Part shown: positions 1-10,637 of the stretch, piece by piece
Layout: each line of letters begins with the position of its first letter
How positions within the stretch are numbered: position 1 is the stretch's first letter
Source of the DNA: Silene noctiflora
Taxonomy: Eukaryota; Streptophyta; Magnoliopsida; Caryophyllales; Caryophyllaceae
Direction of reading: 5' to 3'
Length of the DNA: 44,289 bases
Assembly (NCBI GenBank): GCA_009801015.1
Contig: VHZZ01001197.1
Coordinates: 84,595-128,883 of the forward strand
Made by a program: the position numbers and the translations under genes
The notes under the pieces: generated by a model
Seen by the model: only the letters and a program-made list of their open reading frames with translations
What the model was told of the DNA's origin: nothing
The model's database searches: none

Positions 1-165
1 CACAATATTTAACAAAACATGCCACAACACAGATAATTACGTAGGATGTTACCAATTCTTGGAGCACAATATTTAATAAAACAGGCCACAACCCATATAA
101 TTACGTAGGATGGTAGGAGTATAAGCAGTGACTGAAAAGTCCACTGAAAAATTAAAAAAGAAAAA

Positions 166-239
166 TGGTCTATGTAGGTCTCGAACCTTCGACCTTCGCG
201 TTATTAGCACGACGCTCTAACCAACTGAGCTTATAGGCC
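166..239 (-). pseudogene. tRNA-Ile(AAU)-like copy 1, decayed
   Basis: The cloverleaf is recognisable with anticodon AAT in the loop CTAATAA. Normally conserved U8 is A, acceptor pair 3-70 is C-A, and the T-stem has an A-A mismatch. The B box GGTTCGAGACC is intact, so it might still be transcribed, but a functional tRNA is unlikely. Confidence 0.6.
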
Positions 240-425
240 ACGTTGTTACCAATCTTGGAGCACAATATTTAACAAAACAAGCCACAGCCCAGATAATTAC
301 ATTGGATGTTACAAATTCTTGGAGCATAATATTTAACAAAACAGGCCACAACCCAGATAGTTACGTAGGACGGTAGGAGTATAAGCAGTGACTTAAAAGG
401 CCACTGAAAAATTTAAAAAGAAAAA

Positions 426-499
426 TGTCCTATGCAGGTCTGGAACCTGCGACCTTCGCGTTATTAGCACGACGCTCTAACCAACTGAGCGAATAGGCC
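426..499 (-). pseudogene. tRNA-Ile(AAU)-like copy 2, probably decayed
   Basis: Same tRNA body with anticodon AAT. Acceptor pair 2-71 is G-A, position 9 is changed, and the T-loop reads TTCCAGA with a pyrimidine at position 57, where a purine is expected. Confidence 0.6.
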
Positions 500-622
500 A
501 CGTTGTTACCAATTCTTGGAGCACAATATTTAACAAAACAGGCCAAAACCCAGATAATTATGTAGGACGGTAGGAGTATAAGCAGTGACTGAAAAGGCCA
601 CTGAAAAATTAAAAAAGAAAAA

Positions 623-696
623 TGGCCTATGCAGGTCTCAAACCTGCGACCTTCGCGTTATTAGCACGACGCTCTAACCAACTGAGCTAATAGGCC
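623..696 (-). tRNA. tRNA-Ile(AAU), best-preserved copy 3
   Basis: This 73-nt body plus discriminator A has a fully paired acceptor stem (GGCCTAT with ATAGGCC), D-arm GCTC/GAGC, anticodon stem-loop with CTAATAA (anticodon AAT, isoleucine) and a paired T-stem GCAGG/CCTGC. No intron and no encoded CCA, as expected for a plant nuclear tRNA. The one lesion I see is T-loop C56 to T (TTTGAGA). C56 normally pairs with G19, so activity is uncertain. A T5 run follows directly on the minus strand. If any copy in the window is functional, this is the candidate. Confidence 0.6.
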
Positions 697-883
697 ACGT
701 TGTTACCAATTCTTGGAGCACAATATTTAACAAAACAGGCTACAGCCCAGATAATTACGTAGGATGTTACCAATTCTTGGAGCACAATATTTAACAAAAC
801 AGGCTACAACCCAGATAATTACGTAGGACGGTAGGAGTATAAGCAGTGACTGAAAAGGCCACTGAAAAATTAAAAAAGAAAAA

Positions 884-957
884 TGGTCTATACAGGTCTC
901 GAAGCTGCGACCTTCGCGTTATTAGCACGACGCTCTATCCAACTGAGCTAATAGGCC
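884..957 (-). pseudogene. tRNA-Ile(AAU)-like copy 4, decayed
   Basis: Anticodon AAT is retained. Acceptor pair 3-70 is C-A, the T-stem contains a G-to-C change (GCAGC opposite CCTGT), and the D-loop reads GGATAG instead of GGTTAG. Confidence 0.6.
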
Positions 958-1010
958 ACGTTGTTACTAATTCTTGGAGCACAATATTTAACAAAACAGG
1001 CCACTACCCA

Positions 1011-1078
1011 GAAAAGGTCTCGAACCTGCGACCTTCGCTTTATTAGCACGACGCTCTAATCAACTGAGCTAATAGGCC
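1011..1078 (-). pseudogene. tRNA-Ile(AAU)-like copy 5, truncated
   Basis: The 3' acceptor strand is missing. The T-arm is joined directly to spacer sequence (cccagaaaaggtctcg), apparently by a deletion of about 130 bp between repeat units. The anticodon stem also has a mismatch next to the loop. This copy abuts the trinucleotide microsatellite. Confidence 0.6.
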
Positions 1079-1086
1079 ACGTTGTT

Positions 1087-1172
1087 ACTTCTTCTTCTAC
1101 TACTACTACTACTACTATTAGGATTACTATTAGTATTATTACTACTACTACTATTATTATTATTATTACTAT

Positions 1173-1219
<47 letters not shown>

Positions 1220-1560
1220 TTACTACTATTACTACTACTACTATTATTATTACTACTATCATTATTATTATTATCATTATCATCATTATCATTATCATCA
1301 TCATTATCATTATTATTATTATTATTATCATTATTTCATTATTATCATTATCATTATTTCATTATTATCATTATCATTATCATCATTATTATCATTATCA
1401 TTATCATTATTATTATCATTATTATTATTATCATTATTATCATTATGATTATTATTATTATTATTATTATTATTCTCTTGTTATTATTATTTTTTTATTA
1501 GGCAAGGAAACCTTTTTATTATTGTTATTGTTATTTTTATTATTTTTATTACTATTGTTG
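1087..1560. repeat. Imperfect trinucleotide microsatellite (ACT/ATT/ATC)n
   Basis: About 470 bp of TTC, ACT, ATT and ATC triplets grading into one another, with later TTG and TTATTT segments. The long poly-Leu, poly-Ile and poly-Val reading frames across it are artefacts of the triplet repeat. Confidence 0.9.
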
Positions 1561-1860
1561 TTGTTGATGTTATACAAAACTTTATTGAGTTTAAACAAAA
1601 AATTTACAAGAAATTAGTGGGCAGCCAAGAGAAAACATTGATAAGAAAATATAGTCTAAAACCCAAGGTAAGATAATAATATTTTTCCGTTTTATATAAA
1701 TTGGGTTGTTCATACATTATACTACGATTATATTACGATAAAAAATAGTGAGAGAAGTGATAATTTTGTTTTAAAAACATAAAGTATATTTGTATTGAAT
1801 AATTAATGTCAAATATTTTTGCATCGATTTGTAAAAATAATACTCTGTGTATAAGTTTTA
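1561..1860. other. AT-rich spacer, no gene seen
   Basis: Between the microsatellite and the minisatellite I see no coding potential or recognisable element. Confidence 0.5.
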
Positions 1861-2090
1861 TGAACTGAATTCATAGGATCTGAACTGAACTGAATTGAAC
1901 TTATAGAATCTGAACTGAACTGAACTTATAGGATCTGAACTGAACTTATAGGATCTGAACTGATCTGAACTTATAGGATCTGAACTGATCTGAACTTATA
2001 GGATCTGAACTGATCTGAACTTATAGGATCTGAATTAAACTTATAGAATCTGAACTGAACTGAACTTATAGAATCTGAAGTAAACTTAAG
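1861..2090. repeat. Minisatellite with 20-25-bp units
   Basis: Tandem units built from GGATCTGAACTGAACTTATA and a longer form with an inserted GATCTGAA block, about ten units in all. The units vary by loss or gain of the 5-bp sub-block GAACT and by single-base changes. Confidence 0.85.
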
Positions 2091-2726
2091 TTAAGTGACT
2101 TTAAGTCCAAAAGAACAGGGCCTTAGGCCACTTTTATTGGCGTTAGCATAACCATTTACCAAACATAGCGGGCTGGGCCACACGCGTGCTACTGTGGCTT
2201 TCTTGTAGTGGGAGTTGGGCGGCCCATGCCATCTAGAGTGACCTGTGGTTCATCAAGGTAAGCCTTTAGAAGAAGTGATTTTTTTAGTACTCTTAATTAA
2301 GTACGACCTCCGATCCACTCTAGAGGTAATACTTGCTCGTATTCTGGTCCCGACTCAATAGGTCATGAGTTTTGTTGGAGCGTCTTGCCCTGGTCCTGAC
2401 TCAATATATAGGCCATGAGTTATGTTGGAGCGTGTAGCCCATGGCATGTCACACAGTACCAAAATAGGCCATGTGCCATGGTGGACTGGTGGAGCATGTC
2501 GGCCCAAATGCTCACTTTTGGAAGAGGATCATCTCCATTTCTTTTTACTCAATTTCTTTTTACAAGTAATATTATATTATATATTTTCATTCAACGTATT
2601 AATCCTTTTCTTTTCTTGCGAAACTATGACCATCCAATTGACTCATAATCAAATTTGGACCTTTAAGGAGGTAATTGACTGGAGAGGATCCTTACTTCTT
2701 ACTTTCGTATAGTCGCCAAAGTTATA
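2091..2726. other. Spacer with a short tandem duplication, no gene
   Basis: No convincing coding region. A 46-50-bp direct duplication (ctggtcc...gactcaat...catgagt...gttggagcg) lies at 2344-2389 and 2390-2439. The overlapping short ORFs here have no recognisable domain. Confidence 0.5.
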
Positions 2727-3053
2727 CTCCCTCCAATTCGGTATTTTCTTCCTCTTTCAAGTGGGCACAAAGATTAAGGGAGGGATTATTATATTGATAA
2801 AGGAAAATATGGGGTTGAGAGATTGTAGAAGGATAGTAGTAATTAGGATTAAAATAAGATTAAAAGAGTTAGTGGGGTTTGGTGATAGGAAAGAGAGATA
2901 AATAAAATAAGAGTAGAAGTGTTGGGTGGGATTTGATGATAGGAGAGAGGGATGAATAAAATAAGAGTAAATTATTGCCAAAAATAGAAAGGGGAAGAAA
3001 ACCTGAATAATCCGTTTTAGTAAATAGGGAATAAAATATAGAATAGGAGGGAG
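2727..3053. mobile_element. Stowaway-type MITE (Tc1/mariner superfamily)
   Basis: The 327-bp element starts CTCCCTCC and ends GGAGGGAG, a perfect 8-bp terminal inverted repeat, and is flanked by TA on both sides (2725-2726 and 3054-3055). These are the hallmarks of Stowaway MITEs. Inside, a block of about 55 bp around gataggaaagagagataaat is directly duplicated (roughly 2868-2920 and 2921-2972). It has no coding capacity of its own; the minus-strand ORF across it is fortuitous. Confidence 0.85.
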
Positions 3054-3055
3054 TA

Positions 3056-6000
3056 ACTTGTTATTGGATGCTCCATATTTTCCTACAATCATTAACCTAG
3101 CTAAATCTTTTCTGTTGCATGTTTTTTCGGTGATCGAGAACAGAAAAATAAGAAGCCAAGATATATTAATTATACAAAAAAGTTTAGATCTTGAGAATTT
3201 TAATATGATCGAACATCTGAGTATTCATGGGTCGAAACCTCGAACATGGTCACTTGGTCATGCAAACATGTTCATTCTTCACAAAGTCACAAACATACGC
3301 ATGCACAAGGTATTATAATTCAAAAACAAATGGCACTCATTGAGGAAATTTTTTGTCTAACTATTATGAGTAAAAACACAACGAATTATAGATGTTATTA
3401 CATGTAATAGTATCTCCAAAATAAAATGTTGGTAGAAAAAGTCCGTGACAAAATGGACCTCCACACACACTAATAATTCCAATCATTTTTGTGCATAAAG
3501 GCATCAATCTTTTCAATTTGTTGAGTAGTGTCAAAGTGGAAACCCACCAACAGGCAACAGCAGTCCCAACGTTCATAAACAACCTGATTTTCAAATTTAA
3601 GTGGGTCCTTTCACTAGGGTTCTAGCTAAACGGGTTCGTAAATTCTTATTTCATACGGTCAATTACGTCTTAAAAAAATAAAACGGGATTTTGTGACTAT
3701 TATATTGTCAAATATAAACAAAATAGTTCAGTTAGTGTTACAGTTTATAATAATTTATTTTCCATCATATTTGGTTGTAAAATGGTTTTAAAATCATGTT
3801 TTATTATTTCAGACCAAGACAGCCTGTCTAAAAGAGACCAACTCGCAAATGGGTTTTAGGATCGAGTAATAATGTAAAAGTTGTTATTAGGATTAAATAG
3901 GTAATTAAATAATTAGACCATACTTAGACCATCAATTTTCACTGGTTATGCAGTCCACTAATCAAAGCATGCAAGGTAGGTATGCTGCATTCTGCCAGTA
4001 AGAAAGTTGCCAGCGTGGTGTTCCATATTACTCCTTCCTTTTATAAACTAAGGTGCCCTAATGTTATTATACGCTAGATAATTTTGTGTTTTTAAACAGA
4101 ATTGTATGAACTTTTTCTTTACATGCTCTAAATTAAATTGTTTATTGTTTACAATTTGGGTTGAAAAAATGACATTATGGGTTGCCTCCGTCCTGTTTAT
4201 TATTTGTCTTTAAATAAGATAATCCACGTAAAAGAATAATAAAAGTAAATAAATAATTAAGATAAATAATGTATTACTAAAAGTTTGTGTAGAATAGGAG
4301 ATTAGGAGGGCAAACAATGGCCTTAGCGTCAAATTCTACGTAAATTCATTGACAATAAATAGTTTCTATTTGAGAATATTGTGAGATATTATTAGAATAT
4401 CTCACAATATTATCTAATAGTTTTAACTCAAACTTAAAGTAAGCATTTAATGAGCTTTCAACACTATTAAAAAGTTGGAATTGTATAGCGTGCCTCCATG
4501 TGAAATGAACGAACTGGATCAATCTTAAAAATAGCCAATACAGTTCAAGTAAGATCAAGTTAGTTTAACATTTACTCCGTAATTAACATAATTGTTTAAA
4601 CTTAATTAAAAAGAAGATAAGTTCAACTTAAAATAGCGTCAACATGAAATTATGGGTCGAAATTTGAAAATATTAAATTAAATTTAAATCGAACCATGTT
4701 AAATAATGACTAAATTGAACACAACCTATTTTAACTTGCATGATGATGACTACATTTATATATATCCCACCTGAACCCGACTCCACCCAAAGTGTAATCA
4801 ACTCTACAAAAACCACATTTAATATGACCAGACCTATTCCAATTAGTTTGGCCTATAAAACCGATTACTAATAAATGATCCGAGTCATCCGACTAGCCCA
4901 ATTGTGAAACGATCCGAGTCATCCGACTGACCCAATTTGCAAAATAGTTGCCATGTAGATGAGCCATCATCAAATATGAAAATTTAAGTTTTGCTGCTCA
5001 AAGTCAAATGCAATAATAACCAATAATGCATTTTTGTGTGAAGTTTGATCTCTAAGCAAGCTAGGCATAATGACAATTTCAACACTTGATTTTTATTATT
5101 TGCAAAAGTTTCCAGGTCGATCCGATCCAATAGTAAGCAACATGGTCACCATTACGTGCCAAAGAATACACTGTATGAAGTGTATGTCATATATTTGTCT
5201 CTATGCTCAATATAACGATTCTTGTTTTAATTAGACAGATAAGATTAAATATTGTTTGCAAAGAAAGGAGATTGCCAAACGAGTAGATAACAATCTTACG
5301 CCTACAATAGTACAATACCAAACGCTCATTCAAATGTAATGTTGGATACAGGAAACGAACGTTATATGTCCAACCAATACAACCATTATCATCTAATTAA
5401 GTATAAAACTAAATTATTTAATTTATTCCTAGTCAATCTTTACGGTTTTTTTAATGTCTCAATTAATTTTTTACATTTCAGTTTTAGAGATATAAAAGAT
5501 ACGAAATAATCATTTCTAACTTTTGTATTTCTTAGATATGCATGGCAATGCTTGTGGTTTCTAAGGCATCTTCCCAGGCGAGAGACGAGGGTTCGATTCT
5601 CAACGTCTACATTATCCTGCAAAAAATATTCATAGTTCACCAGTAAAATCACTGACTACGCAGAAACAATCTCAGAAGGAACCACACAAATCAACCTTTA
5701 TACATCTGATTGTATATTTTATGGGTTTTATAATAAACTTTTCGAGTTTTGTTTTAAAAAATATGAGTCTTTACTATAAAGTTTTTGAACTCGTTCAGTT
5801 AAACATTAAACTAAAAAAAATACAAAATTGCTCAAAAAATTATACTTATAAATTCAATTAAATTTGAATTTTGTCATCAAAAAATTATTGCATCTTATAA
5901 AATTTAAATACTCGAAAAAAATATATGTAAACTCAATTATTACTAGAAGGAGTATGATGTAATTAATACTAATACCCGATGCATAATCTTCTTTTTTGCC

Positions 6001-6327
6001 AAATCGACTCTCATATAATTGCGTTCACCATTTGGCAATTCGAGTTTTATTATTATTGCTAGGTCACATATATAATTCCTCACACATCCAAAGTAGTATA
6101 AAAAAACTAAATCGATTAATGACTAGTAATAAATTATAGATAGTTTAAATTAAAAAAAAAATTACAAATATTCTTTGATTTCAGGATATTACAAACCCTA
6201 ATAACAAATTCCACTAATAAAAAACAGTATTAACAAATTCCCTTTCAATGAAGAAGAAATCCAATATGTCCAAGAAAGTAAAAAATGACCGTTGAGACAA
6301 TAAGCTATAGAATGACAAGAAGCTTGA
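3056..6327. other. AT-rich intergenic region, no gene seen
   Basis: Short ORFs only, none with a recognisable domain. A 34-bp tandem duplication (gatccgagtcatccgact...) lies at 4877-4910 and 4911-4944. A weak MITE-like stretch with imperfect ends lies at about 4190-4315, and a tRNA-like B-box motif at 5580-5593. The last few hundred bases should include the pectinesterase promoter. Confidence 0.5.
5530..5640 (+). mobile_element. Possible SINE remnant (tRNA-like head)
   Basis: gggttcgattctc at about 5590-5602 matches 10 of 11 positions of the Pol III B box (GGTTCGANTCC). A poor A-box-like sequence, tggcaatgcttg, lies about 45 bp upstream, a spacing typical of tRNA-derived SINEs. No poly(A) tail or target-site duplication is visible, so this could be chance. 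Confidence 0.25.
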
Positions 6328-6335
6328 TATAAATA
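6328..6335 (+). promoter_or_regulatory. TATA box of the pectinesterase gene
   Basis: TATAAATA predicts transcription starting around 6358-6365. That lies downstream of the first in-frame ATG at 6343, and so favours translation from the ATG at 6556. The inferred 5' leader contains a (TTA)n run at about 6489-6517. Confidence 0.6.
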
Positions 6336-6555
6336 CTCACACATGTTCATCACTAAATTATTGCATACATTGTGTCCCCATTTGTCAGTCTCTCTTCCTC
6401 ACTTTTTCTCCTCTCCTCATCTCATCGATCTTTGCCGAGGAAGCAGCAGACTAAAATATCATCACCAACATTATTCTACCCTTATTCTTTTTATTATTAT
6501 TATTATTATTATTATTAGTATTTTTAATTATATTTTAATTATTGCAATTAATGTT

Positions 6556-9500
6556 ATGATTATGACTTGTAAAAGTTCATATAATTTCTTGCATTACAGC
6601 CTTAAACTGTCATTGTACTTACTATTATCCCATGTAATCTTGCAGGTCACATGCATTCGTCATGTAAATAACCAATCACCGTCACCATCACCATTACCGT
6701 CACCAATAGTGGAAATGCCGAAAGGGCATCACCGGAACTGGTCGAGGCCAGCTGAGTACCGTCACATCACCGTCGATAAACAAGGGCTTGGGGATTTTGT
6801 ATCTGTACAAGCGGCGATAGATGCTGTTCCAAACAATAATGTGGTTAATGTTATCATTCACATTGGTCCTGGTTACTACATGTACGTTATTTTCTTCTAA
6901 TTTATTTATTTTTTTCTTTAATAACTCTGCATGCATACTTACACACATTTTTTGTCACTTGATTATTAATCTTGAGAACACTTAATTACATTATTACTGT
7001 TCAAATGTTTAGGTTTATCAAATTGTTATTTTATTAGGGCGTGTGGGGGTAAACCTGTAAAAAAAAGAAATACGGATAAGCATATCCGACGAGCATGATT
7101 TCAACCATAGAGGCTTAAACCCTCGATTTATATTAAAATAATTGATTCCAAGTTATGAGTGTCAATAATGGGATAGATACATGAAAATGAAATTAGTAAA
7201 TAAACGACCAAGACATACAAAGTGAAAAATGAGCATCTTTTTTAGGAAAAACTTGTGCTAGCTTATGTTGCTAGCATGCATGGTGTGACTAGGAGTTGAA
7301 TTTTGAAACGTATAAATAAGTCATGGACCAATGAGTTATATTTGTGGGATACGTGCATGAAATTAGAAACTCACGGGTATGACATGTTGTGTTGATTGAA
7401 TTGGAAAATGAACAGAGAAAAGGTAGTGGTACCATCTACAAAACCCTACATTACATTTCAAGGTGCTGGTAAGGAATTCACCGTAATTGAGTGGCATGAT
7501 AGAGCTAGTGATCCTGGTCCTGACGGTGAACAACTTCGCACCTATCGGACCGCCTCTGTCACTGTCTTCGCTAATTATTTCTCAGCTCGGAATATCAGCT
7601 TTAAGGTTCGACAACATATATCCCTTCTTTATTCCGTAAATCATAGTCCACAACCGCAATCACATTAACTCAAAATTCTCCAATGGTTATTCAATATCAA
7701 CGTCGATCTATTGCGACTCTATATTGTCACAATTGCTCTTTATTTTCATTGAAACGAGCCTTAAAGGTTGTGAATTTTATTACATTATTGAAAAAAAACA
7801 TTTTTTTCCATGCAAAATCTTTTTTTTTTTTTTTTTTTTTTTTGCTAAATAGCGTTCTAAAACAAAATATTTACAAACATGGGGATCATTCCAAACTAAT
7901 TACAATGACCCACATTAGTGATTTTTTTTACTGAGTAACTATTCACTGATTCATTTGGCTACTAGTATTTTTTTTCCCCCTTAAATCAGTCGCTAATTCA
8001 TTCAGCGATATTAGCGACTGGTTAAAGGAATTTTTTCCCAACATTCTACCTTGCTATTGAATGGTTCGGTGACTATTTTGGAAAATCCTCACTTGTATGA
8101 ATTAATATGAGACGATCTTAGTATTATACGCATTAAATTAAACTTTGTTTCACCATAAAAAAGACGAATTAATTAAAATCAGCAAACGACTACCCAGTTT
8201 ACTCATTAGAATTAGGGTCTTGATAATCTTATAATGATCATGAGATGGACGTCTCATTCGAGAATTTGTATATGTAATGGTTAATGAATAGAACACGGCA
8301 CCGGCACCATTACCGGGGATGCAAGGATGGCAAGCAGCGGCCTTTAGGATATCAGGAGACAGGGCATATTTTGCAAGCTGTGGGTTTTATGGACACCAAG
8401 ATACTTTATGCGATGACGCCGGTCGCCATTACTTCAAGGATTGTTACATTGAGGGCTCCATTGATTTCATCTTTGGCAATGGTCGTTCCATGTACAAGGT
8501 ACATACGTACTCCATATTATAAGTGGCGTCTCTCATTGTAGATTTGTAGATTTGTAGATTTGTAGATAACGCCGGGAACATGTGCATCTCATAAAGCTCA
8601 GTCTTTTCTTATATTTGTCTCATCTTCAACTTCCAGCATAATTTACAGCATGCCAACTTTTTCAACTTTTAAATGTTTATTAACAATTTCAATATTATCA
8701 TGCTACTTTTTTGTTCCCCACTAACCCAAATAGGATTAAGTTTTGCTTTTCGAACAAATTAATTGCCCTTATTGCATGCACATTATAACAACTGTATCTT
8801 ATGGACTTGGGATTTAATCATTATTAAACTTACATATTTCTACCCATACATATTTTATAATCGAGTTATTAAAACGTACGTATCATAAATAATGTCCTAA
8901 AGTCGAGTTATCTATATTGTACGACCTTTAGGGCTCATTTGGCACCACAGAAAAAAATAGTGTTATAAATCATGTACAAAATACTACTTGAAACTAACCT
9001 AAATTGTAATTTAATCAAATAATGTATAAAATACCAAACTCGAAACTAACCTAATTTATAATTTAATCAAATAAAATAACCTAAATGAGTCTTGGTTACA
9101 TCACAATAACTTAGAAGCGGTAAAAACGGAAATTAATAAGTACTCTATAACTCTATAAGCCAATCTCAATTATATTATCACGACACCAGCTCATGACTCA
9201 TGAGTGATTAAGTACTCTATAACTCTATAAGCCAACAAAACGGAAATTTTTTTGTTGTTGAAACCTAATGGTAGATAGATCTGTAATTGAAATACACTAG
9301 TATGTTTTAGTTCGAATTATTTGATAGTGAGACGGTTTTACAAAACAAACTAATTAAATAAACAAAAACAGGGATGTGATATACATTCAACAGCCACAAG
9401 GTTTGGGTCAATAGCAGCACAAGACAGGAGAAACCCAGAAGAAAAGACAGGGTTTGCATTTGTAAATTGCAGAGTTACAGGAAATGGACCACTTTATGTG

Positions 9501-10025
9501 GGCCGGGCTATGGGCCAATACTCTAGAATTGTATACTCTTACACTTACTTTGATAATCTCATTGCCCATGGTGGTTGGGATGATTGGGACCATAACAGCG
9601 GTAAAAACAAGTAAGCTCCTCATCTCTATTTACCCATCGAATCGATTTACCTTATGTTTCTAAGTTGTCTTTTTCAAATCAAATAAATGCTCCACATGGC
9701 GACACGAAGGTACAGTAAGACGATGCAATTTTGACCCATCGTCTCTATGGGGTACGATTGCATACACTTGGGACCTCCGTATACCGACTGCCTAATGCAG
9801 TAATACCGGGACTAAATGACTAACACCCTAGCTGAGTAGCTGATACAAAAACTTCGTGGTTTATGCAGGACAGCATTCTTTGGAGTATACAAGTGTTATG
9901 GGCCAGGAGCGGCTGCAGTCCGTGGAGTGTCATGGGCGAGAGAGCTAGAATTTGAAGAGGCCCATCCGTTCCTTGTCAAGAGCTTTGTCAATGGCAGGCA
10001 CTGGATTTCACCTTCTGATGCCTGA
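6556..10025 (+). CDS. Pectinesterase (PME, type I-less, PME53-like), five exons
   Basis: Removes methyl esters from cell-wall homogalacturonan (carbohydrate esterase family 8). Exons 6556-6881, 7416-7605, 8292-8498, 9372-9610 and 9869-10025 join in phase, with GT-AG introns, into 372 aa. The start at 6556 is chosen from the TATA position and because it yields a hydrophobic secretion signal ([13 protein letters not shown]); the ATG at 6562 is an alternative. There is no PMEI pro-domain; the catalytic domain starts near residue 55 ([12 protein letters not shown]). Visible family motifs are GYYIEKV, the Gln in [21 protein letters not shown] with the catalytic Asp, and the Arg in YVGRAMG. That last motif replaces the usual LGRPW, as I recall for the PME53/PME68-like clade. 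C-terminus [10 protein letters not shown] is typical of that clade. AATAAA lies at 10154-10159. Confidence 0.9.
7820..7843. repeat. Poly(T) tract in pectinesterase intron 2
   Basis: Homopolymer of about 23 T in intron 2. Further on (7985-8025) a short inverted repeat pairs agtcgctaat with attagcgact; I cannot assign it to a family. Confidence 0.7.
8541..9240. repeat. Short direct repeats in pectinesterase intron 3
   Basis: Intron 3 (8499-9371) holds a (tagatttg)n run at 8541-8565, a duplicated AT-rich block of about 55 bp at roughly 8960-9075 (ending taatttaatcaaata), and a 26-bp direct repeat (aagtactctataactctata...) at about 9138 and 9209. Nothing is coding. Confidence 0.6.
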
Positions 10026-10047
10026 ACAATAAGCATTGTCTGCAACT

Positions 10048-10049
<2 letters not shown>

Positions 10050-10080
<31 letters not shown>
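10050..10080. repeat. Poly(A) tract just after the pectinesterase stop
   Basis: About 31 A residues begin 24 bp after the stop codon. The gene keeps its introns, so this is a simple repeat in the 3' UTR and not a sign of a processed retrocopy. Confidence 0.75.
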
Positions 10081-10083
<3 letters not shown>

Positions 10084-10159
10084 AGTACATAGCATACAGA
10101 GATTCTTTCATTTGATTTCCCATAAGAAGTAGATGCAATGATTTTTTACTGTGAATAAA

Positions 10160-10637
10160 ATGGAACACAAAATTCATTCAAGTAAATGATATGTAATATA
10201 TTCATTTATTCAATTAATGTGATACAACTTTTATTTACTGTTTTAAACTCCTAAGGTCCCATGTCATTTTCATTGCATATAATGGTATTCCAAAATGGCA
10301 CCTCTATTGAAACCAAGATCAAGGCTTTATTATATAAGATGATAAAGAATAGCAAAAACACGATGTGGTATGATAAAATAGAGCCAAGCATTGATAGATT
10401 AGACTAACCAACACGAACATGACACAAACATTCATGGACAGCGGTTAAGCATGATTTTATCAACATTACATTGGGTGAGCATGGTAAAAGACAGTTTCAA
10501 ACATTAAGCGGCGCCACATAAAATACACTTGATATTTTTTTTCAAATACTCACTGTTACTGATATTCTAGCAATTTTCGAATTTCTTACCTTGGCCTGTG
10601 GCTCCTATTAACTCATCTCCCTCCGTCATTGCCTTTG
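10160..10637. other. Spacer between convergent genes
   Basis: Holds the 3' end of the plus-strand pectinesterase and the 3' UTR of the minus-strand zinc-finger gene. I see no other gene. Confidence 0.5.

Larger units (their letters stand above)
1..1080 (-). repeat. Tandem array of tRNA-Ile(AAU)-containing units
   Basis: At least five units each carry a minus-strand tRNA-Ile-like sequence with anticodon AAT. The tRNA 5' ends lie at 239, 499, 696, 957 and 1078, giving unit spacings of 260, 197, 261 and 121 bp. The 260/261 versus 197 difference equals one copy of a 64-bp sub-repeat in the spacer (motif around ttggagcacaatatttaaca), present once or twice per unit. The last unit has lost most of its spacer. 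Each full copy is followed on the minus strand by a T-run, as expected of a Pol III terminator. The array runs off the left edge, so its full size is unknown. Confidence 0.85.

Noticed and set aside
1056-1501. Long hydrophobic ORFs on both strands (poly-Leu, poly-Ile, poly-Val)
   Set aside because: They are translations of the triplet microsatellite, open in several frames because of the repeat.
2757-3092. 111-aa minus-strand ORF with repeated peptide
   Set aside because: It lies almost entirely within the Stowaway MITE and its repeats mirror the element's internal duplication.
4190-4316. Possible second Stowaway-like MITE (gcctccgtcc ... aggagggc)
   Set aside because: The ends pair poorly and there is no clear TA duplication.
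6343-6555. Earlier in-frame ATG for the pectinesterase (6343)
   Set aside because: It lies only 8 bp after the TATA box, upstream of the expected transcription start, and would add a long non-signal N-terminus.
10050-10080. Poly(A) after the pectinesterase as a sign of a retrocopy
   Set aside because: The gene keeps four introns with canonical splice sites and no flanking target duplication was seen.
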